Source: Streptomyces canus (GTDB lineage Bacteria; Actinomycetota; Actinomycetes; Streptomycetales; Streptomycetaceae). From it: a stretch of 64,000 bases of DNA. The notes under the pieces were generated by a model. That model saw only the letters and a list, made by a program, of their open reading frames with translations. It searched no databases and had not been told where the DNA came from. The translations under genes and the position numbers were made by a program. The stretch lies in NCBI RefSeq assembly GCF_030816965.1, contig NZ_JAUSYQ010000002.1:5305501-5369500 (forward strand), written 5' to 3'. Each line of letters begins with the position of its first letter. Position 1 is the stretch's first letter. Below are positions 37,643 to 45,934 of this stretch, one piece after another.

Positions 37643-38571
37643 CGTCGCTGGAGGAGGTGGCGGCCCACCTGCCGTCGGCACGCATACCCATCGGCGAGCT
37701 GAGCGACGAACTGGGCCTCAGTGCCGCGGAGATGAAGGTGTACCGGCGCTTCTACGGCCTGGCAGAGGTCTGCCGCGAGCCCCGCGGCACGCTCACCGAT
37801 CTGCTGCTGGCCGCCGCGGGCAAGCTCGACGGACTGCGCGGCAGGGAGGAGCGGGTGCGGTACGTGGTCCAGGCGCGGACCATGCCGGTGGTCGTCCCCC
37901 ACCCGGTCAACCCCGTGCACGAGGTGCGTGACGCGCTCGGGCTCGGACACGCCACGGCGTTCGCGGTGACCCACCACGCCTGCGCCTCGGGGCTGCTGGC
38001 GGTGGACCTGGTCGGCAAGCTGCTGGCGAGCGACGGTGATCCGGACGCGCTCGCCTTGGTCCTCACCGGCGAGAAGACCTTCACCCTGGCCGCACAGACG
38101 GTGCCGGGTACGGCCGCCAACAGCGAGGGCGCGGCCGCGGTGCTCGTCGGCATCCGCGACGACAGGGACCGGATGCTGAGCTACGCCGCCCGCACCCACG
38201 GCCGCTTCTACGAGTGCCTGTCGCTCGACGACGAACTGGCCGGTGAATACCAGCAGATCTACACCGAGGCGCTGGCCGAGGTCATGCTGGCGGCCGTCGC
38301 GAAGGCGGGCCTGGGACTGGACGACATCGCCGTGGTCTTCCCGCACAACGTCAACCGGCTGTCGTGGGCGCGGCTCGCCAGACATCTCGGGCTCCCGCTG
38401 GAGCGCATCTTCCTGGACAACGTGCCGGTCACCGGACACTGCTTCTGCGCGGACCCCTTCATCAACTACCGCACGGCCCTCGACCTCGGCCGGCTGCGCC
38501 CGGGGGACCGCTATCTGCTCGCCACGGTCGGTCTCGGCTCGACCTTCGCGGCCATGGTCTTCGAGCACTGA
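37639..38571 (+). CDS. KAS III (FabH)-like thiolase-fold enzyme
   Basis: A 310-residue thiolase-fold protein. The nucleophile Cys115 lies in THHACASGLL and His236 in FPHNVNRLSW, as in FabH. The third residue, Asn of a GNT motif in FabH, is replaced: the segment reads VTGHCFCADP with His267. Such changes occur in KAS III relatives that transfer acyl groups to O or N acceptors (CerJ type) instead of making C-C bonds. In this cluster it could join the FAAL-derived acyl chain to a carrier-bound amine; that is inference. Confidence 0.85.
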   Translation: MTSLEEVAAHLPSARIPIGELSDELGLSAAEMKVYRRFYGLAEVCREPRGTLTDLLLAAAGKLDGLRGREERVRYVVQARTMPVVVPHPVNPVHEVRDALGLGHATAFAVTHHACASGLLAVDLVGKLLASDGDPDALALVLTGEKTFTLAAQTVPGTAANSEGAAAVLVGIRDDRDRMLSYAARTHGRFYECLSLDDELAGEYQQIYTEALAEVMLAAVAKAGLGLDDIAVVFPHNVNRLSWARLARHLGLPLERIFLDNVPVTGHCFCADPFINYRTALDLGRLRPGDRYLLATVGLGSTFAAMVFEH

Positions 38572-38588
38572 AAGGGGGCACGGGCGAG

Positions 38589-39986
38589 ATGACCGGGCAT
38601 TTCACCGGCCGCCTGAAGGCGGCCCTGACCGGGACCTGTGACGCGGAGCTGGTGTTCCTCGGCAACTTCGAGGTCGAGGACCAGTGGGCCCGCGGCGAAC
38701 CCGGGCTGCCGAGGCTGACGTTCGGCTCCGGCAGCGTCATCGTCAACCGGATGGACGAGTTCGCCCTGCTGCTCGCGGGCAAGGGCGACCACGTCGTGCT
38801 GAAGGGCGAACCCGACCCCGACTACCTGGGCCATCTGGAGGAACTCGGCTTCGACCTGCCGGGGATGCTCGTGGTGGAGCGCCAGGACCCGGGCAGCACC
38901 GTCACCCAGGACGCGCTGGAGGACCGGCCGGTGCTGCGCGAGCTGGGCAGACTCGGTGCGCGCGGTGGCGTCGTCTGCGCGCACGGGGTCAGCGAGCTGG
39001 AGGAGCGGCTGGCCGACCGGGCCGGGATCCCGCTGGCCGCCCCGCCGGCGGCGATCTGCAAGGCGGTCAACAGCAAGATCTACAGCCGGCGGCTGGCCGG
39101 CGAGCTGGGCATCCGGCAGACCCGCGGCTGGACCTGCGCGAGCCTGGCCGAGCTCGACGCGGCGGTCGAGGCCGCCCGCGCGCTGCTCGCCGACGGCCGC
39201 CGGGTCGTGTTCAAGGACGCCTTCGGGGTCTCCGGCAAGGGCATCGAGGTGGTCGCGGACGAACGCCGCCTGGACCGGCTGCACCGCATGGTCCGCAGCC
39301 GGGCCCGGAAGGCCGGCGACGACCGGGTCGGCCTGGTGGTGGAGGAGTGGGTGGCCAAGCGCGCCGACCTCAACTACCAGTTCACCGTCGGCCGGGACGG
39401 CCGCGTGCACGTCGACTTCGTCAAGGAGGCCCTGACCGAGGGCGGCGTGCACCTGGGCCACCGGATCCCGGCGCGGCTCACCGAGCGGCAGACGGCCGAA
39501 CTGACGGAGGTCTCCGGGCTGCTGGGCGGGCGGCTGGCCGACGACGGCTACTTCGGGGTCGTCGGCGTCGACGCGATGGTCGATCCCGACGGTGGTCTCT
39601 ACCCGATCGTCGAGATCAACGCGCGCCACAACATGTCCACGTACCAGGCCTCGATCCAGGAGGCCTTCATCGGGTCCGGGAGCACGGCGCTGGTGCGCAG
39701 GTATCCCCTGCGGCTCGGCGCGCCGCTGCCGTTCGGGTCGCTCCGCCGCGCCCTGGCGGACCTGTTGTTCGACCCCGCCCGGGGCTCCGGGCTGCTGATC
39801 AACAACCACGCCACCGTCAACGCGGCCGCGCCGCCCGGCGAACGGGCCCCGGGGACGGAGTTCGCCGGGCGTCTCCACGGGGTCGTCGTCGCCGACTCGG
39901 CGGACCGGACGGCGGCACTGGACGACGAGGTCGGCCGCAGGCTGGCCGCTCTCGCGCAGGGCACAAGGGGAGAGGAACGAGGATGA
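38589..39986 (+). CDS. ATP-grasp ligase with pre-ATP-grasp domain (BtrJ/PGM1-like)
   Basis: A 465-residue ligase. Residues 1-150 form a pre-ATP-grasp domain; residues about 165-390 the ATP-grasp fold with VFKDAFGVSGKGIEVV (ATP loop), VVEEWVAKRADLNYQF and the metal-binding YPIVEINARHNMSTYQ. The closest known logic is BtrJ of butirosin biosynthesis, which links an amino acid to an ACP, or PGM1-type peptide ligases. Here the ACP and a PLP decarboxylase are adjacent, which supports aminoacylation of a carrier. The amino acid is unknown. It starts after a 17-base gap and overlaps the decarboxylase by 4 bases. Confidence 0.88.
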   Translation: MTGHFTGRLKAALTGTCDAELVFLGNFEVEDQWARGEPGLPRLTFGSGSVIVNRMDEFALLLAGKGDHVVLKGEPDPDYLGHLEELGFDLPGMLVVERQDPGSTVTQDALEDRPVLRELGRLGARGGVVCAHGVSELEERLADRAGIPLAAPPAAICKAVNSKIYSRRLAGELGIRQTRGWTCASLAELDAAVEAARALLADGRRVVFKDAFGVSGKGIEVVADERRLDRLHRMVRSRARKAGDDRVGLVVEEWVAKRADLNYQFTVGRDGRVHVDFVKEALTEGGVHLGHRIPARLTERQTAELTEVSGLLGGRLADDGYFGVVGVDAMVDPDGGLYPIVEINARHNMSTYQASIQEAFIGSGSTALVRRYPLRLGAPLPFGSLRRALADLLFDPARGSGLLINNHATVNAAAPPGERAPGTEFAGRLHGVVVADSADRTAALDDEVGRRLAALAQGTRGEERG

Positions 39987-41278
39987 CACGTGAGTTCCAG
40001 GTGCAGGGCGTGCGGGTGTCCGAGCTGGCCCGGCGGTACGGCACCCCGTTGTTCGTCTACGACGGGACCGTGCTGCGGGACCGGTTCCACGGGCTGCGCG
40101 ACCGGCTGCACCCGGCCATGGAGATCTTCTACTCGCTCAAGGCCAACCCGAACATCTCGATCTGCGCGCTGCTGCACTCGTTCGGCGCGCGGGCCGAGGT
40201 CTCGTCACTGGTGGAACTGACGACCGCGCTCCGGGCCGGCGTGCCACCGCAGCAGGTGATCTTCCTCGGCCCGGGCAAGAGCCGCCAGGAGCTGGCCGCC
40301 TGCCTGGACACCGGGATCTACGCCGTCGTATGCGAGTCGATTCCCGAGGTGGCCCTCGTCGACGAGCTGGCCCGGGAGCGGGGCGTGCGGGCGCCGGTCG
40401 CGCTGCGCGTCAACCCGCGCTTCGCGGTCAAGCGCTCCGGGCTGGCGATGGGCGGCAGGCCGCGCCAGTTCGGCATCGACGAGGGGGAGTTGTTCGGACA
40501 GACCGACCTGGTGAAACGGTTCCCCGACGTCGACCTGATGGGGGTGCAGGTGTACATGGGCACCCGGATTCTCCATGAGACCGTCATCGTCGAGAACACC
40601 ACCCGCATCCTCGACCTGGCCGAGCGGCTGTCGGCCGCGCTGAGCCTCGACTTGCGGATGGTCGACGTGGGTGGCGGCCTGGGCGTCTCCTATTTCGACG
40701 GCGAGAGCGACCTGGACGCCCAGGTGCTGACCGACGGCCTCAACCCCGTCATCGAGGACTTCACGGCCCGGCACCCCGGCACCAGGCTGATCATGGAGCT
40801 GGGCCGCTACCTCACCGCCGAGGCCGGCACCTACGTCATGGGCGTCCGCTACACCAAGACCTCGATGGGGGAGCGCTTCGCGGTCGCCGACGGCGGCACC
40901 CACCACCACATGGCGGCCGTGGGCATCGGCTCGTTCGTCAAGCGCAACTTCCCGATGGCGGTGCTCAACCGGCTCGACGAACTCCCGACCGAGGAATGGA
41001 ACGTCACCGGGCCGCTCTGCACCCCGGGCGACACGATCGGCAAGAAGGTCCCGCTGCCGCCGGTGCGGCCCGGCGACCTAATCGGCGTGCACCGCTCCGG
41101 GGCCTACGGCCCGACCGCCTCGCCGGGGCTGTTCCTCGGCCATGGCTACCCGGCCGAGGTGCTGGTCCACGAGGGGCGGTGCCATCTGGTCCGGGAACGG
41201 GACCGTCCCGAGGACCTCCTGCGGCGGCAGCGACTCTACGACCCGACGGCGCACGACGCGGCCGACGTCCCCCACTGA
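39983..41278 (+). CDS. PLP-dependent decarboxylase, diaminopimelate/ornithine decarboxylase fold (BtrK-like)
   Basis: A 431-residue fold type III enzyme. PLP-Lys is in FYSLKANPNISIC near residue 53, the glycine-rich phosphate loop is DVGGGLGVSYFD near 230, and ELGRYLTAEAGTYV and CTPGDTIG follow. Free-amino-acid DAP decarboxylases belong to this family, but so does BtrK, which decarboxylates a glutamyl group bound to an ACP. Close coupling with the ATP-grasp ligase (4-base overlap) and an ACP 34 bases downstream favours the carrier-bound substrate. It is not the primary lysine enzyme by context. Confidence 0.9.
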   Translation: MTREFQVQGVRVSELARRYGTPLFVYDGTVLRDRFHGLRDRLHPAMEIFYSLKANPNISICALLHSFGARAEVSSLVELTTALRAGVPPQQVIFLGPGKSRQELAACLDTGIYAVVCESIPEVALVDELARERGVRAPVALRVNPRFAVKRSGLAMGGRPRQFGIDEGELFGQTDLVKRFPDVDLMGVQVYMGTRILHETVIVENTTRILDLAERLSAALSLDLRMVDVGGGLGVSYFDGESDLDAQVLTDGLNPVIEDFTARHPGTRLIMELGRYLTAEAGTYVMGVRYTKTSMGERFAVADGGTHHHMAAVGIGSFVKRNFPMAVLNRLDELPTEEWNVTGPLCTPGDTIGKKVPLPPVRPGDLIGVHRSGAYGPTASPGLFLGHGYPAEVLVHEGRCHLVRERDRPEDLLRRQRLYDPTAHDAADVPH

Positions 41279-41312
41279 CCCCCAGCACCACACGACACAC
41301 GAGAGGTGAACG

Positions 41313-41621
41313 ATGCAGCACACCACACCGGACGCCGACACCGCCGACCTGTACGGCCGGGCCGTCGCCACGATCACCGGCTCGCTCGCCAAGTCGATGA
41401 AGGTCGACCCCGACACGATCCGTGAGGACAGCCGGTTGTTCGACGAACTCGGCCTGGACTCCACGACCGTGCTGGAGCTGCTGATGACGATAGAGGAGGA
41501 ACTCGAGATGGAGTTCGACACCGACATCCTCGAGCAGCACCACTTCAAGACCGTGGGGACGCTGGCCACGTTCGTCCAGGAGCAGGCCGCCGAACAGGCC
41601 GACCAGCAGGCCGGGGCCTGA
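41313..41621 (+). CDS. Acyl carrier protein 2 of the FAAL cluster
   Basis: A 102-residue carrier protein with attachment motif FDELGLDSTTVLELL and an acidic helix II/III (TIEEELEMEFDTDILE). The acidic, PCP/ACP-like form fits a carrier for the ATP-grasp/decarboxylase pair. GAGAGGTGAACG precedes the ATG. Confidence 0.9.
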   Translation: MQHTTPDADTADLYGRAVATITGSLAKSMKVDPDTIREDSRLFDELGLDSTTVLELLMTIEEELEMEFDTDILEQHHFKTVGTLATFVQEQAAEQADQQAGA

Positions 41622-41627
41622 CCGCCG

Positions 41628-42530
41628 ATGTACCTCACCACGTCTCCCGGACCGGTCGACACACCGGCGCCCGCCCGGCGGGCACCGCTGCGCCTGTCGC
41701 GGCTGATCAGCAGGACCTTCTCCGGCGGCAGGCCCTTCCTGCCCGATCCGGTGGAGCCGAGCCTGGCCCAGATGCAGGCCGACCTCGTACGCCCGTACCC
41801 GGTGGAGTTCCGCCCGGAGCTCCTGGAGCGGGGCGAGCGCAACACCTTCCTCGAGATGACCCAGGACCTGCTCGCGGACCTGCCCCCGCTTCAGGAGCCC
41901 CTGGATCTGGTGCTCGTGGCCCACACCGTCCCGGACGCCGATCCGCGCCGCTCCCCGTCCTGCCATCTGGCCGACGTACTGCCCGGCGACCCGCTGGCCT
42001 TCAACCTCTCCGACCAGGGGACCGCCGCCGGGTTCACGGCCCTGCGTCTGGTCTCGGAGTACGCCGCCGCCGACGCCTTCCGGCGCGCCCTGGTCGTCCT
42101 CCTCGATCAGCGGACCTTCCTGTACGACACCACGGGGGCGCGGGACGTGCCCCTTCAGGACTGCGCGGTGGCGCTGCTCTTCGGCCCCGAGGGCCGCGCG
42201 GGCGAGCCGGTGACGCGGCAACTCGCCGGTGTCGCGCCGGACGAGGTCCGCTCGACGCTCGAGGCGGTGCTGAACGAGCCCGACGGGGAAGGCGCCGGCC
42301 GGCCCGTCACCCTCGTCACCGGCCAGGGCCTGGACGCCGAACGGTTCGGGCCGGGCATCGACGTGCGTCCCGCGCCGCCGGGCCGTCCGTGCACCGGCCC
42401 CTGGTCGGCCCTGGCCGACGTGCTCCCCGAGTGCGAGGGAGCCGGGCCCCGCCGCCTGGTCGTCGCCGACTACGACAGCACGCTGCGGTACCTGTGCATG
42501 AGCACCCTGGATCTCGAGGAGGGGACATGA
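41628..42530 (+). CDS. Unrecognised protein with a degenerate ketosynthase/thiolase-like segment
   Basis: A 300-residue cytosolic protein I cannot name. The region about 85-160 (LDLVLVAHTVPDADPRR, FNLSDQGTAAGFTALRLVSE) has the spacing of a thiolase-fold N-terminal half, with Gln-Gly-Thr where the nucleophile Cys would lie, so any ketosynthase activity is unlikely. It may be a structural partner of the KAS III-like enzyme, as chain length factors are to KS-alpha. It starts 6 bases after ACP 2 and overlaps the next gene by 4. Confidence 0.7.
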   Translation: MYLTTSPGPVDTPAPARRAPLRLSRLISRTFSGGRPFLPDPVEPSLAQMQADLVRPYPVEFRPELLERGERNTFLEMTQDLLADLPPLQEPLDLVLVAHTVPDADPRRSPSCHLADVLPGDPLAFNLSDQGTAAGFTALRLVSEYAAADAFRRALVVLLDQRTFLYDTTGARDVPLQDCAVALLFGPEGRAGEPVTRQLAGVAPDEVRSTLEAVLNEPDGEGAGRPVTLVTGQGLDAERFGPGIDVRPAPPGRPCTGPWSALADVLPECEGAGPRRLVVADYDSTLRYLCMSTLDLEEGT

Positions 42531-43186
42531 CCGGCCGTACGGCCGCCGCCGACGCATGGATCCGGTACCGGCGGACCGCCCGACAGGACGGCCTCGTCCG
42601 GGCGTTGACCCTGCTGTGCGAGACCGTCGGCGACGGCGGGCCGCCCCGCGGTCCGGGCGGGCACATGGTGGTGCCCGTCGGCGTCGCCGGTGCCGACGCC
42701 GGGGACGTCGTGACGACCTTGACGGTGGAGGAGGGCACCGTCGTCGCGTTGCGGAGCCGGGCCGAACCAGGCGTGTCCATGACTCCTCGGCAGGAACGGG
42801 CGGCATGGGCGCTGGGGCTGACCTGCCTGCGCTTCGGCCTCTCCGAGCGGCTGCTCGACGCGGTGCTCGCCCATCTCGGCGGCCGTACCGTCGGCGACGC
42901 GAAGCTGCTCCACCAGCAGATGGTCAAGGGCGGCGTCGCGGAGGCGGTGATCGAGCAGCTGGAGATCGAGACCATGCTCGCCGGAGCCACGCCGGGCGAC
43001 CTCGACGACGACGTCCTGGCCGGCCTGAACGCCCAGATCACCGAGACCGACCGGATGCTGCTGCGGTTGCTCGGCGCCGTGAGCTTCCTGGCGGACGGGC
43101 CGGGCCAGGTCGCCCGGGTGTCCGAGCTGATCGCCGACGTCCACTTCGGGTCGGCCCGCGCAGGGGAGCACGGGGGAGCGGCATGA
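42527..43186 (+). CDS. Helical protein resembling an isolated acyl-CoA dehydrogenase C-terminal half
   Basis: A 219-residue protein. After a short alpha/beta start (VVTTLTVEEGTVVALRS, like the dehydrogenase middle domain), the rest is helical, and LTCLRFGLSERLLDAVLAHL plus KLLHQQMVKGGVAEAVIEQL have the rhythm of the acyl-CoA dehydrogenase C-terminal bundle. No FAD-binding TEPxxGSD or catalytic EGT is present. It overlaps the complete dehydrogenase that follows by 4 bases, so it may be its non-catalytic partner subunit. Identification is tentative. Confidence 0.6.
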   Translation: MTGRTAAADAWIRYRRTARQDGLVRALTLLCETVGDGGPPRGPGGHMVVPVGVAGADAGDVVTTLTVEEGTVVALRSRAEPGVSMTPRQERAAWALGLTCLRFGLSERLLDAVLAHLGGRTVGDAKLLHQQMVKGGVAEAVIEQLEIETMLAGATPGDLDDDVLAGLNAQITETDRMLLRLLGAVSFLADGPGQVARVSELIADVHFGSARAGEHGGAA

Positions 43187-44343
43187 TCGAGCTGGACGAC
43201 AGGACACGGGCGATCCAGCGCCAGGCCCGCGCGTGGGCGCAGGAGCTCAAGCCCCTCGCCCTGGAACTCGACCAGGACCCGGACGCGATCCACCGCCATC
43301 TGGACGTGGCCATCGTGTCGTACCTGACGAGGATGACGGTGCCGCCCGAGTTCAATCCCGACCCGGTGGTCATCGACGGGCGTCCCTTCTACGGCACCGG
43401 GACCCTGGAGCGGGTCGTCTTCGCCGAGGAGGTGGCGGTCGGTGACGCCGGCATGCTGCTCGCGGCGCCCGGGCCGGTGATGTCGGGTGTGCTGGTCGAC
43501 GCCATGGGTGACGAGCAGCAGAAGAAGTGGTTCTACAGCCGGATCATGGAGAAGCCCACCTGGACCTTCTTCGCGCTGACCGAGCCGGACCGCGGCTCGG
43601 ACGCGGGGGCGATGAACACCACCCTGACCCCGGACGGCGACGACCACTTCGTGCTCCGGGGAGCCAAGCGCTACATCGGCAACGCGGCCCGCGCCGACCT
43701 GGGCATCGTCTTCGCCCGCACCCGTCCGGGGCCGCTCGGCGTGACCGCGGTCCTCACCGAGACCTCGGCCGCCGGGTTCACCGCCGAGCCCCTGGAGACC
43801 ATCGGCCTGCGCGGCCTGCGCATCACCGCCGTCACCCTCGACGACGTACGCGTGCCCGCCGGCCAGGTCCTCGGCAGGCATCTGCGGGCCACCCAGCGGG
43901 GCATGTGGAGCGCGGTGCAGGGACTGAACCGCCTGCGCCCCGGCGTCGCCGCGTTCGGTCTGGGCATCGCGCGGGCCGCGTACGAGTACGTCCTGGCCAA
44001 CCGGCGCACCCTGAACACGGCCGAACGTCACCGGCTCGACCGGCTCGGCCTGCGCCTGACGGAGCTCCGGCAGCTCATCTGGCGGTCGGCGATCGCCGTG
44101 GACGACAACGATCCGGCCGCCGGCTCCCTGGCGTCGGCGGCGAAGGCACGCGCCTCGCGCCTCGCCGAGGAGGCGACACTCGAAGCGCTCGGCTGCTTCG
44201 GCCCCGGCGCTCGACTGGACCATCCCCTGCTGGACAAGCTCGCCCGGGACGCCCGTGGTGTGGAGTTCATGGAGGGGACCGGCAACATCCAGAAGCTCAA
44301 CCTGTTCACCGGCCTGGTCCAGGGGCATCTCCGCCGTGACTGA
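43183..44343 (+). CDS. Acyl-CoA dehydrogenase, canonical (third of three)
   Basis: A 386-residue flavoenzyme of normal length. It has FALTEPDRGSDAGAMNTT (FAD/acyl loop), the RGAKRYIGNA segment, and the intact catalytic base motif FMEGTGNIQK, with Glu in the EGT. Probably desaturates an acyl-ACP in the pathway. The start at 43183 is chosen by ATGA overlap with the preceding gene. In contrast to the two upstream paralogues it lacks a C-terminal extension. Confidence 0.9.
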   Translation: MIELDDRTRAIQRQARAWAQELKPLALELDQDPDAIHRHLDVAIVSYLTRMTVPPEFNPDPVVIDGRPFYGTGTLERVVFAEEVAVGDAGMLLAAPGPVMSGVLVDAMGDEQQKKWFYSRIMEKPTWTFFALTEPDRGSDAGAMNTTLTPDGDDHFVLRGAKRYIGNAARADLGIVFARTRPGPLGVTAVLTETSAAGFTAEPLETIGLRGLRITAVTLDDVRVPAGQVLGRHLRATQRGMWSAVQGLNRLRPGVAAFGLGIARAAYEYVLANRRTLNTAERHRLDRLGLRLTELRQLIWRSAIAVDDNDPAAGSLASAAKARASRLAEEATLEALGCFGPGARLDHPLLDKLARDARGVEFMEGTGNIQKLNLFTGLVQGHLRRD

Positions 44344-45118
44344 CGGCGGCCTGGTGCCGACGGGACCGGGGCGGCGCGACGACATCGACGCCCCCGAGGT
44401 GAATGTCTGGACGGTGCCGCTGAACGGGCCGCCGGCCACGGTGGCGACGCTGTCCCGGATCCTGTCGGCGGGTGAGGCCGAGCGCGCCGACCGCTGTCGC
44501 TTCGAGAACGACCGCAGGCGTTTCATCATCGCGCATGGAGCGCTGCGGCTGATTCTGGCCGGCTGTCTCGATGTTCCACCCGAGGAACTGCGCCTGGAGC
44601 GGGGACGTCATGGCAAACCACGGCTCGCGGGCAGCTCCGAACTGCGGTTCAACCTCTCCCACTCCGGCGAACTCGCTCTGGTGGCGGTGACCCTGCACCG
44701 AGAGGTCGGGGTCGATGTGGACCGGCTGCGGCCGGGCCTGCCGGTCGAGCGGTTCGCCGAGCGTTTCTTCCCCGCATCCGACGCCCGTTTCGTGGCCGCG
44801 GCCGCCGGGCCCGCGGAACGCGCCGAACGCTTCCTGCGGCTGTGGACCCGCAAGGAGGCCGTGGTCAAGGCCGCCGGAGCGCGCCTCGCACAGGGCCTGG
44901 GCCTGACGGTGCTCACCGACACCGACACCGACACCGACGTCGACATCTACGTCGTCCGCGATCCGTCCGGGCAGATCCCGGACGCCTGGTCGGTGTGCGA
45001 TCTGCCGGTACCGGCCGGCTGTCTGGCGGCGCTGGCCGTCGCGGGGGCGGCGGCCCCCAGAATCTCGGTCAGACATACCGAACTACAGGTGGCGGCGCCT
45101 CGGCGATACATCCCGTGA
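44336..45118 (+). CDS. 4'-phosphopantetheinyl transferase (Sfp type)
   Basis: A 260-residue PPTase that turns apo-ACPs into holo form using CoA. Motifs: RRRFIIAHGALRLIL, FNLSHSGELALVAVT, GVDVDRL (Mg2+ ligand Asp) and RLWTRKEAVVKAAG. The GTG at 44336 overlaps the dehydrogenase end by 8 bases and is preferred over a longer open frame. A short Thr-Asp dipeptide run (TDTDTDTDVD near 198-207) comes from a 6-base repeat at about 44920-44938. It is the last gene of the cluster and would serve the two ACPs. Confidence 0.92.
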   Translation: MTDGGLVPTGPGRRDDIDAPEVNVWTVPLNGPPATVATLSRILSAGEAERADRCRFENDRRRFIIAHGALRLILAGCLDVPPEELRLERGRHGKPRLAGSSELRFNLSHSGELALVAVTLHREVGVDVDRLRPGLPVERFAERFFPASDARFVAAAAGPAERAERFLRLWTRKEAVVKAAGARLAQGLGLTVLTDTDTDTDVDIYVVRDPSGQIPDAWSVCDLPVPAGCLAALAVAGAAAPRISVRHTELQVAAPRRYIP

Positions 45119-45175
45119 AACTGAGGGGTCTTCACCTGCTGGTCCTCGAAGTCGGGCAAGTGAGCGTAACCATGT

Positions 45176-45775
45176 ATGAGTGAGTGTCGTTGGCAGAGTG
45201 TGAATCTGACGGAATGGGCGAAGACGCAGGGCGTGCATCCGCAGACTGCGTATCGCTGGTTCCGTGAGGGAACGTTGCCGGTACCGGCTCAGCGGGTCGG
45301 GCCACGCACGATCCTGGTGAACATCGACGCGAACACCACGCCCGAGGCCATCGGCGGTCTGGGCCTGTATGCCCGCGTGTCCTCGCACGATCAGAAGACC
45401 GATCTGGAACGCCAGGTCGCACGGCTGTCGGCATGGGCAGCGAAGGCCGGTCACCGAGTCGTTCGCGTTGAGGCGGAGATCGCTTCCGGGATGAACGGCT
45501 GCCGTGCCAAGGCCCGGCGTCTGCTGGCCGACCCGAACGTGACCACCGTGGCGGTGGAGCACAAGGACCGGCTCGGCCGGATGAACGTCGAGCTTGTCGA
45601 GGCCGCCTTGGCCGCGACGGGCCGTCGCCTGCTGGTCCTGGACGACGGCGAGGTCGAAGACGACCTGGTGCGGGACATGGTCGAGGTGCTGACCTCGTTC
45701 TGCGCCCGCCTGTATGGGCGCAGGTCGGCGAAGAACCGCGCCCGCAAGGCACTGGAAGCCGCCGAACATGGCTGA
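45176..45775 (+). CDS. tnpA: IS607-family transposase TnpA (serine recombinase)
   Basis: A 199-residue small serine recombinase. An N-terminal MerR-like HTH (NLTEWAKTQGVHPQTAYRWF) precedes the catalytic domain GLYARVSSHDQKTDLERQV with the nucleophile Ser in ARVSS, and ends in an Arg-rich helix (YGRRSAKNRARKAL). This HTH-first order is specific to IS607. Length is normal, so it may still be active and able to move related elements. tnpB starts inside its last codons. Confidence 0.9.
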   Translation: MSECRWQSVNLTEWAKTQGVHPQTAYRWFREGTLPVPAQRVGPRTILVNIDANTTPEAIGGLGLYARVSSHDQKTDLERQVARLSAWAAKAGHRVVRVEAEIASGMNGCRAKARRLLADPNVTTVAVEHKDRLGRMNVELVEAALAATGRRLLVLDDGEVEDDLVRDMVEVLTSFCARLYGRRSAKNRARKALEAAEHG

Positions 45776-45925
45776 CCTCCGCCCGATCGCCGCGCCTTTC
45801 GTGGCTCTGGGCCCGTCCGGTGTGGCGGTACGTGGCCGGCTCAGGGGCTCACGCCCGAGGATGAGAAGGTTCTGCGCTTGGTGGGTGCGCACCTGGGCTC
45901 GCTCGCTTCGAAGGACTCTTGTCCG
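45768..45925 (+). pseudogene. tnpB remnant (IS607-associated)
   Basis: The ATG at 45768 overlaps the tnpA end as in intact IS607 elements and reads MADLRPIAAPFVALGPSGVA; a frameshift near 45843 then moves the match to another frame (LTPEDEKVLRLVGAHLGSLA) up to about 45925, after which homology stops. Only about 55 of the usual 400 residues remain, so no RNA-guided nuclease can be made. Confidence 0.7.
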
Positions 45926-45934
45926 CTCGGAACT

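Larger units (their letters stand above)
45119..45930 (+). mobile_element. Truncated IS607-family insertion element
   Basis: Contains an intact IS607-type tnpA and a broken 5' part of tnpB. IS607 elements have no inverted terminal repeats, so exact ends cannot be fixed by eye; limits given here are approximate. It lies between the PPTase gene and the WXG100-type operon. Confidence 0.65.

Noticed and set aside
39983..41278. Calling the PLP decarboxylase lysA (diaminopimelate decarboxylase)
   Set aside because: Coupling to an ATP-grasp ligase and ACPs and lack of lysine-pathway neighbours favour a secondary-metabolic role.
41004..42806. A 600-codon minus-strand open frame inside the FAAL cluster
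   Set aside because: Antisense to ACP 2 and its coupled neighbours, which show 4-base overlaps and an ACP motif.
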